Below, piece after piece: positions 23,259-34,384 of a stretch of 64,000 nucleotides of DNA. This stretch comes from Adiantum capillus-veneris (lineage: Eukaryota; Streptophyta; Polypodiopsida; Polypodiales; Pteridaceae). The stretch is from positions 31,338,969 through 31,402,968 of the forward strand of contig CM043942.1 in assembly GCA_014529385.2 (NCBI GenBank), in the 5' to 3' direction. Numbering within the stretch: position 1 is the stretch's first letter; every line of letters begins with the position of its first letter. Position numbers and translations under genes: made by a program. The notes beneath the pieces were generated by a model that had not been told where the DNA came from, made no database searches, and saw only the letters and a list, made by a program, of their open reading frames with translations.

Positions 23259-23384
23259 GCGCCGAAAAACTCAGATCTGAGATCTGAGTTTTTGGGCGCT
23301 CTCTGTTATTTTTTTAGCCCAGCCGGCGTCACTATGAGCGTCGTAAATTTACAAGTAAATTTGCGACGCTCATAGCGACGCCGG
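23259..23384. repeat. Two strong hairpins at the CACTA right end
   Basis: Hairpin 1: arms 23259-23278 and 23280-23299, 20 bp with one mismatch, around GATCT/AGATC. Hairpin 2: arms 23323-23352 and 23355-23384, 30 bp with two mismatches and a 2-base loop, built from the subterminal core (CTATGAGCGTCG). Confidence 0.9.
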
Positions 23385-24614
23385 GAAATTTTTTTTGAGC
23401 GTCTTTATGTGAGCGTCGTTAATATGAATAGCCTCTTGTAGTGTCCCTTCATTGTGTTAGCTTTTGTGACTTCAGCAAAAAGGCATTTTCTTTATTTTCT
23501 CTGAGAAAAATGATACGCTCGTTTTTTTCGCTCGATGTATGGATTGCCTCCTAGCAACCACTAAGAAGTGATGGTGGTTGGGAAAGGGTAAGTCGATAGC
23601 CATAAGGCTTCCCTTTTTCTTTTTTTTAATGTGTGAAGAGAAACGCTTTGTGAGCAAAAGTGAGACATCTCAGACCATGGTGTGGAGGAGAAATTGCAAC
23701 AAATGACATGAGCATGAGGCCATGTAGTGGATGAGGCAGTTTTTGTTTTGATGTTTTCCACAAGAGAGGGTGGTTCAAAGTTGGCTCTATCTTGACATGC
23801 AGAGAGCTGCTACAAGCAATGTGGCAGCCGGTTGGGTGGTTGGTTGGGGGTGTTTTCTTGCAGTTTGCATGTGCACAGGGAGTCAGGTATTGCTTGCACT
23901 GCTTACAATCAGTTTGGCATGCTCAAAAAGGTGCCATAGTTGGTAGTGTGTAGTGAGGCGTTTGCTTATATTCTATGAGGAATGGTTGCTCGAGGGTGGA
24001 TAGGATGTTGTTACAAATGTGGACGCCCTGCTCATTATCTATCTCGCCCTGGTAAATAAAAGGCTTTTAGTGGTAGAAAAGCTCAGTCTACTAAGGTAGC
24101 TACCACGGCCATGAATGGCAATTTTCCTGGTGGAATTATTTCGTTTCATGCAAATTATTAGCCCCCAGCAGTGTTTTGTAGTCAACATACTTTGATTTGG
24201 AATTGTATCTGCTTGCCAGCTAGTAACATGATGTGTGTGCCATCCATTCAAAGTTTACTTCAGTTTTGAATAAATGTATGCTGGCATATTTTTTAGAGAG
24301 AGAGAGAGAGAGATGTTGGAATTAGGGTGCAGAGAAACACACACAGCTTGGAGAAGACGAAGGAAGCTCAAGGCACACAATAGAGAGTGTGTTACTTAGT
24401 GTGCAATGGAAAGATAGATAGCCCTATAGTGATGGGCGTATATACAATGCACGGGGGAAAAAACCTCCTAAAGAGGGAAAAAATGCCCCGGCAGTCCTAG
24501 TGTCTTCACACACATCACTACCACATGTATATGGTAACAAATCCCCCCTGGAGTGATGCGGTGAACAAGAGCTGGCACATGAGTAAAGGGAAGTGCCATG
24601 CCCTGAGGACAGGA

Positions 24615-26048
24615 TCACTCCACAAAGGGGAGTAAGCCCAAAGCTTTGCGGAAAGCTTCAAGCTTCTCACAAGACAATGCCTTTGTGAAAAGATCTGCAA
24701 GGTTGTCCTGTGTTGGCACATAAGCCAAGCTGCTCTCTCCAGCTGAGAGCCTCTCCCTGACATAGTGGTAATGCCCCTCAATGTGCTTTGTGCGAGCATG
24801 AAAAACTGGGTTCCTCGCGATTGCCAATGCGCTCTGACTGTCAGTGTAGATAGTGTTGGCAGTGTCCTGTCCAACACCCAAATCAGCCATAAGGCGTCTG
24901 AGCCATACACACTCAACCGTAGCTGCGAAGACTGCCCTGTACTCAGCCTCACAACTCGAAGTGGCCACAGTAGGTTGCTTCTTGCTCAACCATGATATAC
25001 ATGAACTGCCAAGCATGAAACAAAAACCACTTGTGGACACTCGCGTGTGAAAACAACCAGCCCAATCTGAGTCCGAAAAAGCATGTAAGTCTGGCGGCAA
25101 TGATCCCCCCTTGGGATAAAACAAGCCAAGATGTAAAGTGCCACTAAGGTAACGAAAACTCCTCTTGACAGCCTGCCAATGCTTAGACCCTAGGCTATGC
25201 ATAAATCTACTGACCTGTGAGACTGCAAACTGAATATCCGGCCTCATGTTGCATACATAAAGGAGGCAGCCAACAGCAGTTTGGTAAAGAGTGACATCAG
25301 CAGGATCACCAGCATCATGTAGACTCAACTTCAAACCTGTTTCCATGGGAGTGGCAATAGGTTTGCAATCCTCAAGTCCAAACTTAGATAGCAATGTCTC
25401 TATGTAACTTTTCTGACACAAGGCAATACCACCATCACACTGGTTAAACTGTATACCCAAGTAATGATGCAACAGCCCCAAATCTTTCATCTTGAAAGTA
25501 GCATTCAAATCAGTCTTAAATTCAGCAATATGTCTCTCATTTGGTGCAGTGATCAGCAAGTCATCAACATAAAGAACCACAATGAGAAGTACATCACCCT
25601 CACGCTTTACATACAATGTGCTTTCTGTTGGACTGTTATGAAAGCCTCGTTTAACCAAATGAGTGTCAGCTTTCTCATACCAAGCACGAGGAGATTGCTT
25701 CAACCCATACAAAGCCTTCTTACATCTGCACACTTTGTCCTCTTGTCCTTTTATGACAAAACCGTAAGGCTGCGTTACATAAAATTCCTCAAATATTTCA
25801 CCATTCAAGAAAGCAGTAACAATGTCTGATTGATGTACATCCCAACCAAAATGAGTTGCCAATGCACATAGAAAATGCACAGTAGTCATACGACAAGTGG
25901 GAGCAAAAGTCTCTTCATAATCTATTCCTTTTTGGTGTGCATAACCCTTTGCAACAAGTCGAGCCTTATGGCGATCAATCTCACCATCCGGCTTGCGTTT
26001 CAACTTGTAAACCCACTTCGTACCAATGGCCTTTTTGCCAGGAGGCAA
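24615..26048 (-). CDS. Copia B reverse transcriptase-RNase H (open, 477 codons)
   Basis: Makes double-stranded cDNA from element RNA and removes the RNA strand. The open block starts after an in-frame TGA (26057-26055). Visible: KKAIGTKWVYKLKRKPDG (~residue 5), RLVAKGYAHQKGIDYEETFAP (~35), LYGLKQSPRAWYEK (~115), active-site YVDD (~155), the thumb to about 280, then RNase H with DSDWAGC (~308), SCEAEYRAV (~355), YTDSQSAL (~388) and a tail ending GLLPFVE. No frame errors are seen, and length matches other Copia RT-RH regions. It is a polyprotein segment and the listed first Met is not a true start. Confidence 0.93.
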   Translation of the reverse strand: MPPGKKAIGTKWVYKLKRKPDGEIDRHKARLVAKGYAHQKGIDYEETFAPTCRMTTVHFLCALATHFGWDVHQSDIVTAFLNGEIFEEFYVTQPYGFVIKGQEDKVCRCKKALYGLKQSPRAWYEKADTHLVKRGFHNSPTESTLYVKREGDVLLIVVLYVDDLLITAPNERHIAEFKTDLNATFKMKDLGLLHHYLGIQFNQCDGGIALCQKSYIETLLSKFGLEDCKPIATPMETGLKLSLHDAGDPADVTLYQTAVGCLLYVCNMRPDIQFAVSQVSRFMHSLGSKHWQAVKRSFRYLSGTLHLGLFYPKGGSLPPDLHAFSDSDWAGCFHTRVSTSGFCFMLGSSCISWLSKKQPTVATSSCEAEYRAVFAATVECVWLRRLMADLGVGQDTANTIYTDSQSALAIARNPVFHARTKHIEGHYHYVRERLSAGESSLAYVPTQDNLADLFTKALSCEKLEAFRKALGLLPFVE

Positions 26049-27332
26049 ATCACATCAAGTCCATGTGTCATTTTCTATAAGTGCATCATATTCTGATTGC
26101 ATGGCAGCCATCCAATTTTCTGAATTTTTTGCTTCATCAAAAGACAGAGGCTCCTCAACATCATGTAAACTAGACACAGCCAAAGCATAACAATCTTATG
26201 CATAAGATACATGGAGAGAACCTGAACGAGTACGACTAGACAAAGGTGCATCCAATTTACTGTCACGCAAAGTGTGCACCAGCCATTTTGGCATACCTCT
26301 AGCCTGCTCATTTTCAGCCCTTTCCTCATCAAGTACATCATGTACATCTGCATCAGTAATAGGCTGATCTAAAACATTTTCAGAAAGCCCCAAAGGCTAT
26401 ACATTTGCCTCATTGGAACTTAGATTCGTATTTCCACCACTGAAAAGAGGCAACAAAGTGTCATAAATGTCCTTTGAGCTTACATTACTATCTCTAGTAC
26501 ATGACAGCAAGGGCTGAACAGAATCTTTCACAAACACTACATCCCGAGAAACCAGAGTACGTTTTGTTTGTGGATGATACAACTTGTAACCTTTGCTTTC
26601 AGCACTATAACCAACAAAAATACATTTGACAGCCTTATCATCCAATTTTCTGCGCTGCACTTGTGGCACCAAAGCATATGCCAAACAGCCAAAAACACGC
26701 ATGTGCTCAATAGAAGGTTTTCTATCATGCCATGCTTCATATGGAGTATTAGACTGCAAAGCTTTCGTAGGACACCTGTTAAGTACTTAAGTGGCACACA
26801 TGATGGCCTCAAGCCAAAAAGAATGCGGTAAAGCTTGACTTTTGACCATACATCGTGCCATTTCCGTTAGTGACCTGTTTTTCCTCTCAGCAACACCATT
26901 TTGCTGAGGTGTATAAAGCACTGTACAGTGGTGTTTTATCCCACGACTAGCTAGAAATGCAATAAATTCATGAGACATATACTCCGCCCCTCGATCGCAA
27001 CGAAGGGTGCCCATAGTACATTTCGAGACATTTTCAGCCATAGCCAGAAATTGTTTGAAGCACATAAAAACTTCGGACTTCGCTTTAAGTGGAAATACCC
27101 ATGCATGCCTGGAGTAATCATCAATGAAAGTCACGAAGTACAGGTAATTGCCCAAGGACAGAGTTTACATGGGCCCACAAACATCACTATGCACAAGCTG
27201 CAACCTGCATGTGGCCCGAATTGAACCATCCTTTGGAAATTTAGAACGTTGCATCTTACCCAAAATACAGCCTTCACAAACATGTTTGACAGGTGCTTCA
27301 AGAGGCGGTAAAGAAGCAACCATATCAGATTT
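26049..27332 (-). pseudogene. Copia B integrase, in-frame stops
   Basis: Integrase of the polyprotein, one frame broken by several stops. From high to low coordinates: the zinc-binding end (CEGCILGKMQ-type, near 27280), catalytic Asp region lost to divergence near 27170 (GPCK context), FIDDYSRHAWVFPLK, second Asp in LRCDRGAEY, Glu in QQNGVAERKN (~26900), then PYEAWHDRKPSIEHMRVFGC and the linker to RT with SFDEAKNSENW. Stops lie near 26786, 26396 and 26195, and a TGA at 26055 separates it from RT. Confidence 0.9.
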
Positions 27333-28903
27333 CTACAAACGCAGCAAACTCGCAAAATTCAGATGACCAAAACGTGCATGCCAAAGTTTTGCATCTGAAA
27401 TAGCCCTTGAATCTGCAACAGAATTTGCAAAATTTTGTCCACACTTGTCATACAAAGTGAGCTTATACAGCCCACGGCACAAAAGGCCATATGCAATAAT
27501 TTCATCACCAAAACTGAGATCATAAACTGTACATCTGTCATCCACAAATTTGACTACAAGTCCAAGTCTAGCAAGTGCGGATACAGACAAGAGATTCTTC
27601 TTGATCCCAGCTACAGAAAGTGAATCAACAAGTGTGAAGGAACTGCCATTAGCAACAGTGAGCACAATCTTTCCAATTCCCTGAACTAGATAAGAGGCGT
27701 TGTTGGCACAAGTGACTGAATTCCCATGAGGGACAGACTCGAGAGAGGTAAACAATTCATGATGTGAGGTAATGTGCTTTGTAGCACCACTGTTGAAATA
27801 CCACACATGTGAATCTGCAGCAACCGACAAGCATGCATCATGGACAGCAGGATTGTAAGTGCACTCTGCGCTAAAAGCCCATTTTGCATCAACATCAGCA
27901 ACACAGTCTCCTTTCACAGAAGACTCAACAATGGCTGCATTTGCAGTGGAACCACCATTTGCAGTGGAACCACCCTCTTTCTTCTTAGCCTCTTTGGCCT
28001 TCAACTTAGGACACGACTTGATCAAGTGATCATTAGCTTTACAATAATGGTAACGCATCTTCCAATTTTTTCCCTTATCACCAGAATTGCCAGACGAAGT
28101 GCTGCTAGCAGAAGCATTAGGAACAGAATTTTTGCCACTCGCAACAGAACCATAAGAAGTGGCTACATTACTGTTACCACCCTTTCTTTGAGAAGCAATA
28201 AAAGCATGTTCAATTGCACGCTGCCTAGTCCTGTTTTTTCTAGAAAGTGACTCTTGCAACAGCAATGTGCATAATGCATCAAACTTGACAACTTCAGGAT
28301 TTCCTTGGGTCATCAGTCTCCAAGTACTAGCAATAGTCTGGTAGGAATCTGGTAAGGCATCAAGAACAGTCTGCACAAGGCAACTGTCTGAAATGACTTC
28401 ACCTGCAGAAATAAGCTGCTCATTGATATCCTTGACACTAGCAAGGAAAGTGTCCATATCATCTTCCTCATGCATAATCTTCGACTCCAGCTCTTTACGC
28501 AGCAAAGCAATTTTAGCCTCATTGCGGCTTGCATAAAGACCTGCTAGAATATCCCAAGCCTGTTTTGCAGATTTTGCTGAACGGATGTGAGGAACAATGG
28601 TGCGCTTCACAGACAACGCAATCAATGCATGAGCTTGTGCATCCTTAACATCCCAACGAGCTTGTTCTGTCGTAGGCAAAACAACTCTAACAGCTGCAAT
28701 CCTTGCAGCAAGGCATGCAACATCCTCAACATCGCCTACATCCTCAGAACCAGGACGTACATCAATGCCCTGCACAATGTTCCAGACACCTTTGGACACA
28801 AGAACATGTTGCATCATATAAACCCACATAGGGTAGTTGTCCCCATAAAAATTTCCTTAGCAGCAAACATCTTGAACACATCTGTGTTGTTGTTGTCAGC
28901 CAT
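27333..28903 (-). pseudogene. Copia B gag-protease (498-codon block plus damaged start)
   Basis: Gag starts at the ATG of 28903 but loses one base and diverges near 28850; from 28829 the frame is open to 27333. Order: gag core (NIVQGID, PHIRSAKSAKQAWDILAGLY, SKIMHEEDDMDTFLASVKDINEQL), Ser/Gly linker, a zinc knuckle with the first Cys lost (YHYCKANDHLIKSC), then protease with WYFNSGATKHIT. The protease motif is normally D-S-G-A, so the catalytic Asp reads Asn. The block ends with LWHARFGHLN, the gag-pre-integrase motif, and a stop. Confidence 0.92.
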
Positions 28904-29280
28904 GGTAAATGTTGCACCTAATGTGAAAACTGCCCGAAAACAGGAGGAACGGAGCGGGAACAACCTGTGCTATATAGCACAAACCGTAGAAGACTATAAG
29001 GCACCTGTTATGCAGAAAACGGCACTGACAAAAATTTTACACAAAATGAAAAAATAGCATGTGCAATACTGTCTGTAGTGGAAACGAAGGCCGAAATGAG
29101 CCGAAATCAAAATTCTGAGCTGCGAGCGCTCGCCAAAGCTCGCCAAATTTTTGAGCTGCGAACGCTCTCCAAATCAAATTTTGTCGACCTGTGAACGCTC
29201 GCCAAAGCTCACTGAAATCGGAGAAAGTGAGCAGGCATGTGCTGGAGCAGCTGGCGACTAAGCCCGAGAGGACGTGACCT

Positions 29281-29292
29281 GCTCTGATACCA
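29281..29292 (-). promoter_or_regulatory. Primer binding site of Copia B
   Basis: TGGTATCAGAGC on the minus strand, two bases inside the 5' LTR; a perfect match to the initiator-Met tRNA type site of plant Copia elements. Confidence 0.93.
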
Positions 29293-29294
29293 AT

Positions 29295-29517
29295 TGTTGG
29301 AATTAGGGTTGCAGAGAAACACGCACAGCTTGGAGAAGACGAAGGAAGCTCAAGGCACACAATAGAGAGTGTGTTACTTAGTGTGCAATGGAAAGATAGA
29401 TAGCCCTAGAGTGATGGGCGTATATACAATGCACGGGGGAAAAAACCTCCTAAAGAGGGAAAAAATGCCCCGGCGGTCCTAGTGTGTTCACACACATCAC
29501 TACCACATGTATATGGT

Positions 29518-29521
<4 letters not shown>
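29295..29521 (-). promoter_or_regulatory. 5' LTR of Copia B with TATA-like box
   Basis: On the element strand the LTR starts TGTTACCATATAC and ends CCTAATTCCAACA. A TATA-like GTATATAC lies at 29427-29420, after a pyrimidine-rich stretch, and is the likely core promoter; the same box is present in the A and D LTRs. Transcription start is not determined. Confidence 0.7.
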
Positions 29522-29583
<62 letters not shown>

Positions 29584-30599
29584 AGCAACTAACAACCTGT
29601 TCCCGTCTATCATTGGCAGCCGATTTTGTTGGAGCCTATGGGATTGATGCTTGCAAATTGGAGTGGATTCTTATTTGGAAAGCTATCTTGGAAAAATGCG
29701 TCCAAAGGGCATCTACAGGAAGGCGCCCTTAGTCTTAAAGAGCCGCTTGAAAATCAAGATTACGCGATTGCAAAGCATGATAGAGAGAAGAAAATTTTGT
29801 AAAACATACAAGATAATAGTTTTAAAATCTTGCAAAATTAAAAAATTCGACTAGTGTTTCTGGTTTGCATCTTGATAAGGAGGAAATCACGTAGCCATCT
29901 AAAAAGGACTTTTTGAACACTGGGGCAAAGCCATCAAACGTCTCTCTCCCAAATTGTCTTGTGCTGATGTGATACAAATTAGAGCCATGTCTTGGTGGGA
30001 TTTATGATGTGAAAAGCCTAATTGAAGGACTCCCCATGGGTTTTCAACAAAGAACAAAAGGGTTGAGATAGATCTCGGACTGCTTGCAGATGTGGTAGTA
30101 TGACTCCACCCTGTCATTCAGTTTTCAAATTGATTAAACTTGTTAAACAATTAAGCATATCAAAACATTAATCACCTGGCACGTTGATGCTCTAGAGTTG
30201 AACTCGTCTCTTGCCCAGTGTGATAGGGGAGCGCTAACTACCTCTCATGCGTGTGCTTGCAAAAACAAAATGTGTGTGAACATATGCATGATCGATTGAG
30301 CCAGTCATTGCCACTATAACGTACCTATGCAGTCTGATATTTAGTTAGAGCCAGAACAAAGAGGAATAGGTCATAGTTCTTACCTTGTTGTTGGATGATG
30401 CTTTGGAGCCATGCTGTTTTTTGCCAACCTTTCGATGGACAATGCTTTGGAGCCATGCCAATTTATGCTAACCTTCACAACATGCATCGGTTGTCGAGTA
30501 GGTTACATAAGTGCCAATTAGGGGTTGAGAATAGAAATGGAGTTTAGAGACATGCTTGAGACCAATGATGGAAGACTTGGCAACAAGATTTTTGAGCAA

Positions 30600-30653
<54 letters not shown>

Positions 30654-31556
30654 CTAGAAAACTTGTTGATGCAACTCAATCAACAGTTCTAAAAATGCAA
30701 ATACATTGAAATTTTATGTATAGATCTTGGATTGCTTGCAAACGTGGCAATAAGACTCCACCCAATCATCTAGTTTTCAAATTGATTAAAGTGGTTAAAT
30801 AATTAAGCATATCAACATATACATTTATGAGTGTGTCAATTAAGCTTGCCTTTAATACTTCCTTCATTGTGTTATCTTTTTTGTGACTGAAGCAAAAAGG
30901 CATTTTCTTTATTTTCTCTCAGAAAAATGATGCGCTCGTTTTTTTCGCTCGATGTATGGATTGCCTCCTATCAACCACTAAGAAGTGATGGTGGTTGGGA
31001 AAGGGTAAGTGGATAGCCATAAGGCTTCCCTTTTTCCTTTTTTTAATGTGTGAAGAGAAACGCTTTGTGAGCAAAAGTGAGACATCTCATACCATGGTGT
31101 GGAGGAGAAATTGCAGCAAATGTGGACATGCCACATGAGGCCATGTAGTGGATGAGGTAGTTTTTGTTTTGATGTTTGCCACAAGAGAGGGTGGTTCAAA
31201 GTTGGCTCGATCTTGACATCCAGAGAGCTGCTACAAGCAGTGTGGCAGTCGGTTTGGTGGCTAGTTGGGGGTGTTTTCTTGCAATTTGCATGCACACAGG
31301 GAATCGTCTATTGCTTGCACTGTTTACAATCATTTTGGAATGCTCAAAAAGGTGCCATAGTTGGTAGTGTGTAGTGGAGCGTTTGCTTATATTCTATGAG
31401 GAATGGTTGCTTGAGGGTTGATAGGGTGTTGTTGCAAATGCAGACGCCCTACTGATCATCTATCTCACCATGCTCAATAAAAGGCTTTCAGTGGTAGAAA
31501 ATTTCAGTCTACTAAGGTAGCTACCACGGCCATGAATGGCAATTTTCGTGGTGGAC

Positions 31557-31854
31557 GTATAGGTTCATTGCCTTGATTTTTTTGGGGACGTAAACTAATT
31601 ATTAAATAGAATTTATGAGATTTTATCGCAAGCAAGAACGAAAAAAAATTAAATCCAATGCTCCTTCCTGAATATTTCATACTTATTACCTCTTACTCTT
31701 TGCACTAAGTTATAACTACATAATTTATGCAAGATCAAATTGTATGCTATTTTTGATTAATCACTCACCATGCTTCCTAATCAAAACAGAATTTGATGAT
31801 CTCATCCCAATTGCAATCAATTCAAAACACCATATACTACACAAAATGCACATA
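31557..31854. other. Unassigned AT-rich DNA
   Basis: Between R2 and the target site of element E; no gene or repeat recognised. Confidence 0.5.
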
Positions 31855-32051
31855 CATATTGTGGGAATCTGTGCGGTGAGTGCAAGAGAGGGAAGGAGAG
31901 AAGGGGGAAAGAGATGACATAGTACACAGTATCTTGGTGAAGCATTAGAGAGCAATAACTTTCTACTCCTTATTTTCCTTATAACCAAAGGATAGAAGTG
32001 GGCGGGCGCCCGGTCATAACCAGACACGGGCCATTGGCCTATAACCCAACA

Positions 32052-32350
32052 ATCTCCCACTTGAAGGCCAACGTGGCCCAAGTGGCTAAAGAATGTAGGG
32101 GCTATTATGTACAATTGTACAAACGTGAAGCATGAGTGTAGCTTCACCCTATGCCCATCATCTCTATGCAATGTGCGAAGCGCTCTGAGGATAAGCTCTT
32201 TGTTAGAGCATCCACTCGATTTTCATCTGTGTGAACTTTAGCTAACTCAATGTGTTTACTAGCCAAAATATATCATACCATATGATACTTGACCTCTGTG
32301 TGTTTCAACTTCGAGCAAAACACGGGGTTCTTTGCTAACGCAATTGCACT
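32052..32350 (-). pseudogene. Element E RNase H C-terminal piece (LTR orientation)
   Basis: Reads QSAIALAKNPVF, then KHTEVKYHMV, HIELAKVHTDENRVDALTKSL on the minus strand, directly before the polypurine tract and 3' LTR: the normal end of Copia pol. It supplies the part missing from the plus-strand RNase H. Confidence 0.85.
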
Positions 32351-32375
32351 CTGACTGAGAGAATGAATAACCATT

Positions 32376-34384
32376 CAAGAACGAGTCACTTCTATGTTGT
32401 CTAAGGCCAACTTACCTCAAGAATTTTTGGGAGAAGTTGTTACGACGAACGCTTACTTGATCAATCGGTCACCTAGTACACCACTAAAGTACAAGGTTTT
32501 GTAGGAGATGTGGATGGACAAAGAGCCCAATTATGACAGATTACGTGTATTTGGGTGTGAGGCATTCTCACATGTGCCAAAAGAGCTTAGTCAAAAGCTG
32601 GACCCCAAATCACACAAGTGCATCTTCATTGGATAAATGGTAGACAAAGAGATGGGATATCGTCTCTGGAACCTGGAATCTAAGAAGGTTATATGCATCT
32701 CGCAGGTGATATTATATGAGTCTAAGAGGCATAGAGAGCCACTGAAAGACATTGAGTATTGCAAAGTACGGTTTGAGGATGTTGTCTCAACACCAGTTAC
32801 ACAGAATGTTGGACATGCTAGTGATGCACCTTCCACTAGTACACCAACACACACACACATGTTGCTCCAAAGAGAGTGGAATCTAGCAGTCATGCACTTT
32901 GGAGATCTACTCATACATCTCGTGCACCTGAGCGTTTTGAGCCAGGATTGGACTACTTTCTAGTCAATGATTGCAGTGAACCCACTTGCTACAAAGAGGC
33001 CATTCAAATGGATGATAGCGTGAAGTGGGAAGCGGCTATGCAATCTGAGTATAACTCGATTTTAGCAAATGGAACTTGGGAATTGACATAGTTACCTGGG
33101 GGTAAACACGCATTGCAATGAAAATGGGTGTACAAGAAGTATATCACAGATGATCATGAGCCTAAGTATAAGGCTAGATTGGTTGCTAAAGGGTTCAAGC
33201 AAACAAAAGGCATGAATTTTGATGAAATCTTTTCTCCAGTGGTCAAGATGACTACATTGTGTCTTGTGCTTGGTCTAGTAGCCATCGAGGACATGGAATT
33301 TGTCCAAATGGATTTGAAGACATTGTTTCTTCATGGGGATCTTGAAGAGGATGTCTACATGAAACAGTCAGAAGGTTTTGCGATAAATCTTGAGAAGCCA
33401 ACACGGGTAGAACTGGTGTGCAGACTCAAGAAAGATTTGTATGGATTAAAGCAAGGCTCACGGAAATGGTACATCAAGTTTGATAAGTACATTCAGTCCC
33501 AGGGTTACGTAGTATGGAGCCAAGAGGATCTCTGAGCTTGTACACAAAGAGGTTGAACAATGGTTCCCTCATCATTATAGTTTTGTACGTAGATGATATG
33601 CTCATAGCTAGGAAGTCAAAAGATGAGATCACACTTCTCAAGGATGCCTTAAGAAAGCAGTTTTCTATGAAAGATTTAAGTGATGCACATCATTTTCTTG
33701 GTATGTGTATCAAGAGAGATCGCAAACGTGGTATACTTGAACTTCTGTAGGAAGAGTATTCACAAGGTCTTGCAACATTTTAATATGCAAGGGGGAAAAG
33801 CATTGAGTAACCCAATGGATGCATACAAAAAACTTAACAAGCATGATTGTTCCAAATCAAATGTTGAAAAGGCAGAGATGGCAAAGGTGCCCTATTCTTT
33901 GGCAGTTGGCAATCTCATGTTCGCCATGGTTAGCACACGGCCAGACATTGCATATGCAGTGGGAGTGGTCAACAAGTTTATGGCAAATCCAAGCAAAAAG
34001 CTTTGGGAAGCAGTGAAGCACATCTTGAGATACATTAAGGGCTCAATTAGCAAGTGCTTACGCTTTGGGAAGAGTGGTGCATCCATAGTTGGATACACTG
34101 ATTCGGGTTATGCAGGTTGTGTGGACACTAGGCGATCCACATCTAGTTACATTTTCTTGTTTGCTGGAGCGGCAGTTTCTTGGAGATCATGTATCCAAAA
34201 ATGCACTTCGTCTTCCACCACTGAGGCAGAGTATGTTGCAGTTTCTAGTTCTAGTAAGGAAGTTGTGTGGTTATCTCATCTAGTGGGAGACCTTGGTATA
34301 TACCAGACTCCAGTGCTACAGTGTGACAATCAAAGTGCAATTGCGTTAGCAAAGAACCCCGTGTTTCACTCCTCTTTGGGCTAG
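32376..34384 (+). pseudogene. Element E integrase end, RT and RNase H, inverted
   Basis: In order: integrase tail (NAYLINRSPSTPLKYK, LRVFGCEAFSHVP, KCIFIG, GYRLWNLESKK; 32376-32700), RT start (WEAAMQSEYNSILANGTWEL, 33030), KARLVAKGFKQTKG (33170), LYGLKQGSRKWYIKFD (33440), active-site YVDD (33590), RT thumb (33680-33990), RNase H (STTEAEYVAV, CDNQSAIALAKNPVF) ending at about 34366. Several stops and frame shifts break it. Gene order is normal but the strand is opposite to the element's LTRs and primer site. Confidence 0.9.

Larger units (their letters stand above)
16886..23443 (-). mobile_element. CACTA (En/Spm) DNA transposon
   Basis: The ends are perfect 12-bp inverted repeats: CACTACAAGAGG at 16886 and CCTCTTGTAGTG ending at 23443. 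They are flanked by the 3-bp target duplication TCC (16883-16885, 23444-23446). R2 has the matching empty site at about 30858. Subterminal arrays of AGCGACG/CGTCGCT fill 16920-17160 and recur at 23320-23420, as is typical for transposase-binding regions. Cargo: a TNP2-like transposase (minus), a TRIM-like insertion in its first intron, a captured HMA-domain fragment, two copies of a ~150-bp repeat and abundant microsatellites. The transposase has a nonsense codon, so this copy is probably not autonomous. Confidence 0.97.
15439..24137 (+). repeat. Tandem unit R1, split by the CACTA element
   Basis: R1 is 15439-16885 plus 23444-24137 (about 2.1 kb) and matches R2 (24138-24313 plus 29522-31556) along its length, in the same orientation and directly adjacent. 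It begins TTATTTGGTTTCATGCA and ends NNTTTTCCTGGTGGA. Near the end (24006-24044) it codes for a zinc-knuckle-like CYKCGRPAHYLSR (last Cys lost) followed, past one stop, by a basic tail, so part of R may derive from a gag or RNA-binding protein gene. It contains a (GA)n at 15598 and a (GT)n at 16640. What R is remains unknown. Confidence 0.85.
24314..29521 (-). mobile_element. Copia copy B, complete LTR-to-LTR
   Basis: LTRs 24314-24539 and 29295-29521 (226 and 227 bp) differ by four substitutions and one indel (~2%), making it slightly younger than copy A. AGAGA flanks both sides (24309-24313, 29522-29526) because it landed in a (GA)n tract of R2. Primer site 29281-29292 and polypurine tract 24540-24550 are intact. 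From 28829 to 24615 one reading frame runs through gag, protease, integrase, RT and RNase H with only in-frame stops, so decay is mostly point mutation. Gag also lost frame near 28850. It is the best reference copy of the family here. Confidence 0.96.
24138..31556 (+). repeat. Tandem unit R2, split by Copia copy B
   Basis: R2 is 24138-24313 plus 29522-31556. It matches R1 from the TTTCATGCAAATTATTAGCC start to the GGCAATTTTCGTGGTGGA end. At about 30858 it runs without a break through the site where R1 carries the CACTA element. In turn R1 has an uninterrupted (GA)n at 15598 where R2 carries Copia B. The zinc-knuckle-like stretch near 31424 is more decayed than in R1. A (GT)n lies at 30604-30651. 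Confidence 0.85.

Noticed and set aside
30978-31295. 105-codon minus frame in R2
   Set aside because: The matching part of R1 (23561-23761) has a different frame structure, so it is not maintained as coding.
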